Origin: Bacteroidales bacterium
GTDB lineage: Bacteria; Bacteroidota; Bacteroidia; Bacteroidales; UBA1715
Length of the DNA stretch: 7,819 nt
Reading direction: 5' to 3'
NCBI GenBank assembly: GCA_031262005.1
Contig: JAISIO010000150.1
Span: 1 to 7,819, forward strand
Positions within the stretch are counted from its first letter, which is position 1, and the number at the start of each line of letters is the position of its first letter. Shown here one piece after another: positions 6,269-7,819 of the stretch. The notes under the pieces are model-generated. The model searched no databases. It was not told where the DNA came from and saw only the letters and a program-made list of their open reading frames with translations. The position numbers and the translations under genes were made by a program.

Positions 6269-6721
6269 ATGTATCAACTTTCGCTTCCACAATTTGATTT
6301 TTTGTATAAAAAGCAAGGCGATACTGTGTTTATTTTTGACACTATCCGCAAAAAATACGTATGCTTAACGCCTGAAGAATGGGTGCGTCAACATATTGTG
6401 CAATTTTTAATTCAGCATCGTAATTACCCTCCTTCGCTTATGAATGTTGAAGTTTCATTAAAACTTTTCGGATTAGCCAAACGGGCGGATATTGTGTGTT
6501 ATAATTCACAAGGTAAAGCGCAATTGATAGTAGAGTGTAAAGCCCCTACTGTAGCTGTTTCGCATGATACGCTTACGCAGATTGCACATTACAATATTGT
6601 ACTCAAAGCACCGTTTTTATTGGTCAGCAATGGACTGCAGCACTATATGTGCGAAGTGAATTTTGATGAAAAAAATTTTTGTGTTTTGCAAACAATTCCG
6701 TATTATTGCAGCAATGCCTAA
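6269..6721 (+). CDS. Stand-alone HsdR N-terminal-type PD-(D/E)XK protein
   Basis: A 150-residue protein resembling the N-terminal nuclease domain of type I restriction subunit HsdR (HSDR_N_2-like). The PD-(D/E)XK core is visible: E61, then D74 in 'KRADIV', E89 and K91 in 'LIVECKAP', and the accessory Q-x3-Y motif of HsdR as Q104 and Y108 in 'QIAHY'. All likely catalytic residues are present, so DNA cleavage is possible, but no helicase domain, HsdM or HsdS is in the window, so it is not a working type I system here. To my knowledge single-domain proteins of this kind are widespread in Bacteroidota and often lie beside holA, which suggests a cellular role such as DNA repair; that is inference. 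The start is the ATG at 6269, which begins the family-like 'MYQLSLPQFDF'. A TTG at 6203 would add 22 unsupported residues. Divergent from holA. Confidence 0.88.
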   Translation: MYQLSLPQFDFLYKKQGDTVFIFDTIRKKYVCLTPEEWVRQHIVQFLIQHRNYPPSLMNVEVSLKLFGLAKRADIVCYNSQGKAQLIVECKAPTVAVSHDTLTQIAHYNIVLKAPFLLVSNGLQHYMCEVNFDEKNFCVLQTIPYYCSNA

Positions 6722-6771
6722 TTGCTGGGACGATTAATCGGAGAAATCGGTTAGATTAGTACAAGCAATTA
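6719..6771. promoter_or_regulatory. Inverted repeat with internal palindrome upstream of rubrerythrin
   Basis: TAATTGCT (6719-6726, including the stop codon of the HsdR-N-like gene) pairs perfectly with AGCAATTA (6764-6771). Between them lies a 10-bp perfect palindrome, CGATTAATCG (6731-6740). No T-run follows, so it is not a typical terminator. It could be an operator in front of the rubrerythrin gene or a weak RNA structure. The rest of the 96-bp spacer is AT-rich with no full TAnnTTTG match. Confidence 0.3.
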
Positions 6772-6817
6772 GCGTATTATAGTTAATATATTGTATAATA
6801 ATTAAACAGTAAGAACA

Positions 6818-7390
6818 ATGAAATTACAAGGAACAGAAACAGAAAAAAATCTGTTGAAATCGTTTGCCGGCGAATCGCAAGCGCGCAGTCGATACACATT
6901 TTTTGCAAGTCAGGCAAAAAAAGAAGGTTTTGAACAAATTGCAGCAATTTTTACCGAAACAGCCGAGCAAGAAAAAGAACACGCAAAACGCTTCTTTAAA
7001 TTTTTGGAAGGAGGTATGGTTGAAATTACCGCATCGTTTCCTGCAGGAAAAATAGGTACAACTGCTGAAAATTTATTAGCAGCTGCCGAAGGAGAAAATG
7101 AAGAATGGTCTGAATTGTATCCGCTCTTTGCCGATGTTGCCGATAAGGAAGGGTTTAAAGAAATAGCTACGGTATTCCGTATGGTAGCAAAAGTGGAAGT
7201 TGAACATGAAAAACGCTACCGTCGCTTATTGGAAAATGTAACAAGTGGCAAGGTATTCAAAAAAGATGAAAGCATAAAATGGAAATGTACTAATTGTGGC
7301 TATGTGCACGAAGGCAAAGAAGCTCCGGAAAAATGTCCGGCATGCGCTCATCCGCAAGCGTATTTCCAAATGAAAGAAGAAAATTTCTAA
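6818..7390 (+). CDS. rbr: Rubrerythrin
   Basis: A 190-residue cytoplasmic non-heme iron peroxidase that reduces hydrogen peroxide to water in anaerobes and microaerophiles, drawing electrons from rubredoxin or NAD(P)H-linked partners. The ferritin-like four-helix diiron domain fills about residues 1-145. Expected ligands are visible: E19 in 'GESQARSRY', E52 and H55 in 'EQEKEHA', E93 and E96 in 'EGENEEW', and E127 and H130 in 'EVEHEKRY'. The C-terminal rubredoxin-like domain binds one Fe(Cys)4 site with C157 and C160 ('CTNC') and C173 and C176 ('CPAC'). Length and domain order are those of classical rubrerythrin, and no key residue is missing. The ATG at 6818 gives the standard N-terminus. It appears monocistronic, with a strong terminator after the stop. 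Peroxide-responsive control is common in the family, but no known operator is identified; a palindrome lies upstream. Confidence 0.98.
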   Translation: MKLQGTETEKNLLKSFAGESQARSRYTFFASQAKKEGFEQIAAIFTETAEQEKEHAKRFFKFLEGGMVEITASFPAGKIGTTAENLLAAAEGENEEWSELYPLFADVADKEGFKEIATVFRMVAKVEVEHEKRYRRLLENVTSGKVFKKDESIKWKCTNCGYVHEGKEAPEKCPACAHPQAYFQMKEENF

Positions 7391-7412
7391 GATATTTCTC
7401 ATATCTTTATTT

Positions 7413-7444
7413 AAAAAGGCTGAATTCTACAATTCAGCCTTTTT
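7413..7444. terminator. Bidirectional terminator overlapping the end of the convergent gene
   Basis: GGCTGAATT (7418-7426) pairs with AATTCAGCC (7431-7439) around the 4-nt loop CTAC. Flanking A5 (7413-7417) and T5 (7440-7444) extend the stem and supply the U-tract on either strand. It lies about 25 bp after the rubrerythrin stop. On the minus strand it coincides with the last codons of the O-antigen-ligase-like gene, whose TAG stop sits in the loop. Confidence 0.9.
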
Positions 7445-7819
7445 CTTTGTGTCAATATCAAGAACCACAATTACAGCCATAAATCCCCAAAACAATGAAG
7501 CTATTTTATCCATATCAAGGAAATTGTTTAAGAAACTGTGTAGGTAATACGTTGATAGAGAAAGTAATAAAAAGAGAGCCATTTGCCGAGAAAAGGCTGA
7601 TGCACTGTGCTTGAATACTCGTAGAGCAGCAGCAATGGTAGTTATAATAATTGCAAGATAACACAGCAAGCCCATAAAGCCGGTTTCGGCTAAAAGTCCT
7701 AAATATTCACTGTGTGCATTACCTCTGTTTCCGGCGTTGGTGCTGGCGTTCGACAAGTCGTCTGAAATTTGAAACGGAGCGTAGGAAAACGCAAACGTTC
7801 CCAATCCGAAGCCAACAAC
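7427..7819 (-). CDS. O-antigen ligase/polymerase-like membrane protein, C-terminal part
   Basis: The last 130 residues of a Wzy/WaaL-type (O-antigen ligase superfamily) inner-membrane protein. The frame is open to the right edge, so the gene continues beyond the window; a TTG at 7804 is internal and not a start. Typical family features are 'GFGLGTFA' at the start of the visible part and 'NAHSEYLGLLAETGFMGLL' (about residues 34-52), including the conserved loop His (H35). Hydrophobic segments follow at about 47-66, 80-96 and 106-121, and the protein ends in a short basic tail. Such proteins join or polymerise lipid-linked glycans at the periplasmic face of the inner membrane. Ligase and polymerase cannot be told apart from this fragment. 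Convergent with rubrerythrin; its final codons and stop form the shared terminator hairpin. The glycosyltransferase at 4025-5137 is on the same strand but not contiguous with it. Confidence 0.85.
   Translation of the reverse strand, partial: VVGFGLGTFAFSYAPFQISDDLSNASTNAGNRGNAHSEYLGLLAETGFMGLLCYLAIIITTIAAALRVFKHSASAFSRQMALFLLLSLSTYYLHSFLNNFLDMDKIASLFWGFMAVIVVLDIDTKKKAEL

Noticed and set aside
6787..6793. TATATTG as a -7 box for rubrerythrin
   Set aside because: It is one base short of TAnnTTTG, in very AT-rich sequence, and has no -33 partner.
7294..7482. 62-codon plus-strand frame across the rubrerythrin end and terminator
   Set aside because: It overlaps the rubredoxin domain out of frame and reads through a terminator hairpin.

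Overview
The window (about 36-38% GC by eye) looks like a chromosomal housekeeping region of an anaerobic member of the Bacteroidota, most likely Bacteroidales. Four things point there. The genes lack clear Shine-Dalgarno sequences. Bacteroidota-type -7 boxes (TAnnTTTG) sit upstream of pyrB and between holA and its divergent neighbour. A PstS-like binding protein is followed by a periplasmic TPR protein. holA is paired with a small HsdR-N-domain protein. The rubrerythrin fits an anaerobic or microaerophilic life. The exact genus cannot be told from the sequence.

Layout, left to right. (1) Positions 3-2427, + strand: the 3' part of a PstS-like periplasmic binding protein and a complete 566-aa secreted TPR protein, probably the distal end of an operon that starts left of the window. 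It ends at a strong bidirectional terminator (2453-2489). (2) Positions 2522-3890, - strand: pyrI and pyrB, the regulatory and catalytic chains of an E. coli-type aspartate carbamoyltransferase, transcribed pyrB then pyrI with a -7 box upstream. (3) Positions 4025-6198, - strand: holA (DNA polymerase III delta, the clamp-loader subunit) followed after 50 bp by a family-4-type glycosyltransferase. (4) Positions 6269-6721, + strand: a 150-aa stand-alone PD-(D/E)XK protein related to the N-terminus of type I restriction HsdR, divergent from holA over a 70-bp intergenic region. (5) Positions 6818-7390, + strand: a complete rubrerythrin (diiron plus rubredoxin domains). (6) Positions 7427-7819, - strand: the C-terminal end of an O-antigen ligase/polymerase-like membrane protein, convergent with rubrerythrin. 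Its stop codon lies in the loop of the shared terminator.

The genes do not form one pathway. They are several small transcription units: a putative envelope-transport operon, de novo pyrimidine synthesis, replication plus surface-glycan synthesis, and oxidative-stress defence. There is no tRNA, rRNA, CRISPR, insertion sequence or phage gene, and no gene-free stretch longer than about 135 bp. I see no clearly novel multi-gene system. The items most worth a second look are the orphan HsdR-N protein beside holA, the short 7-8 bp tandem repeats in three spacers, the terminator overlapping a stop codon, and the three-codon ORF overlapping the pyrB start.
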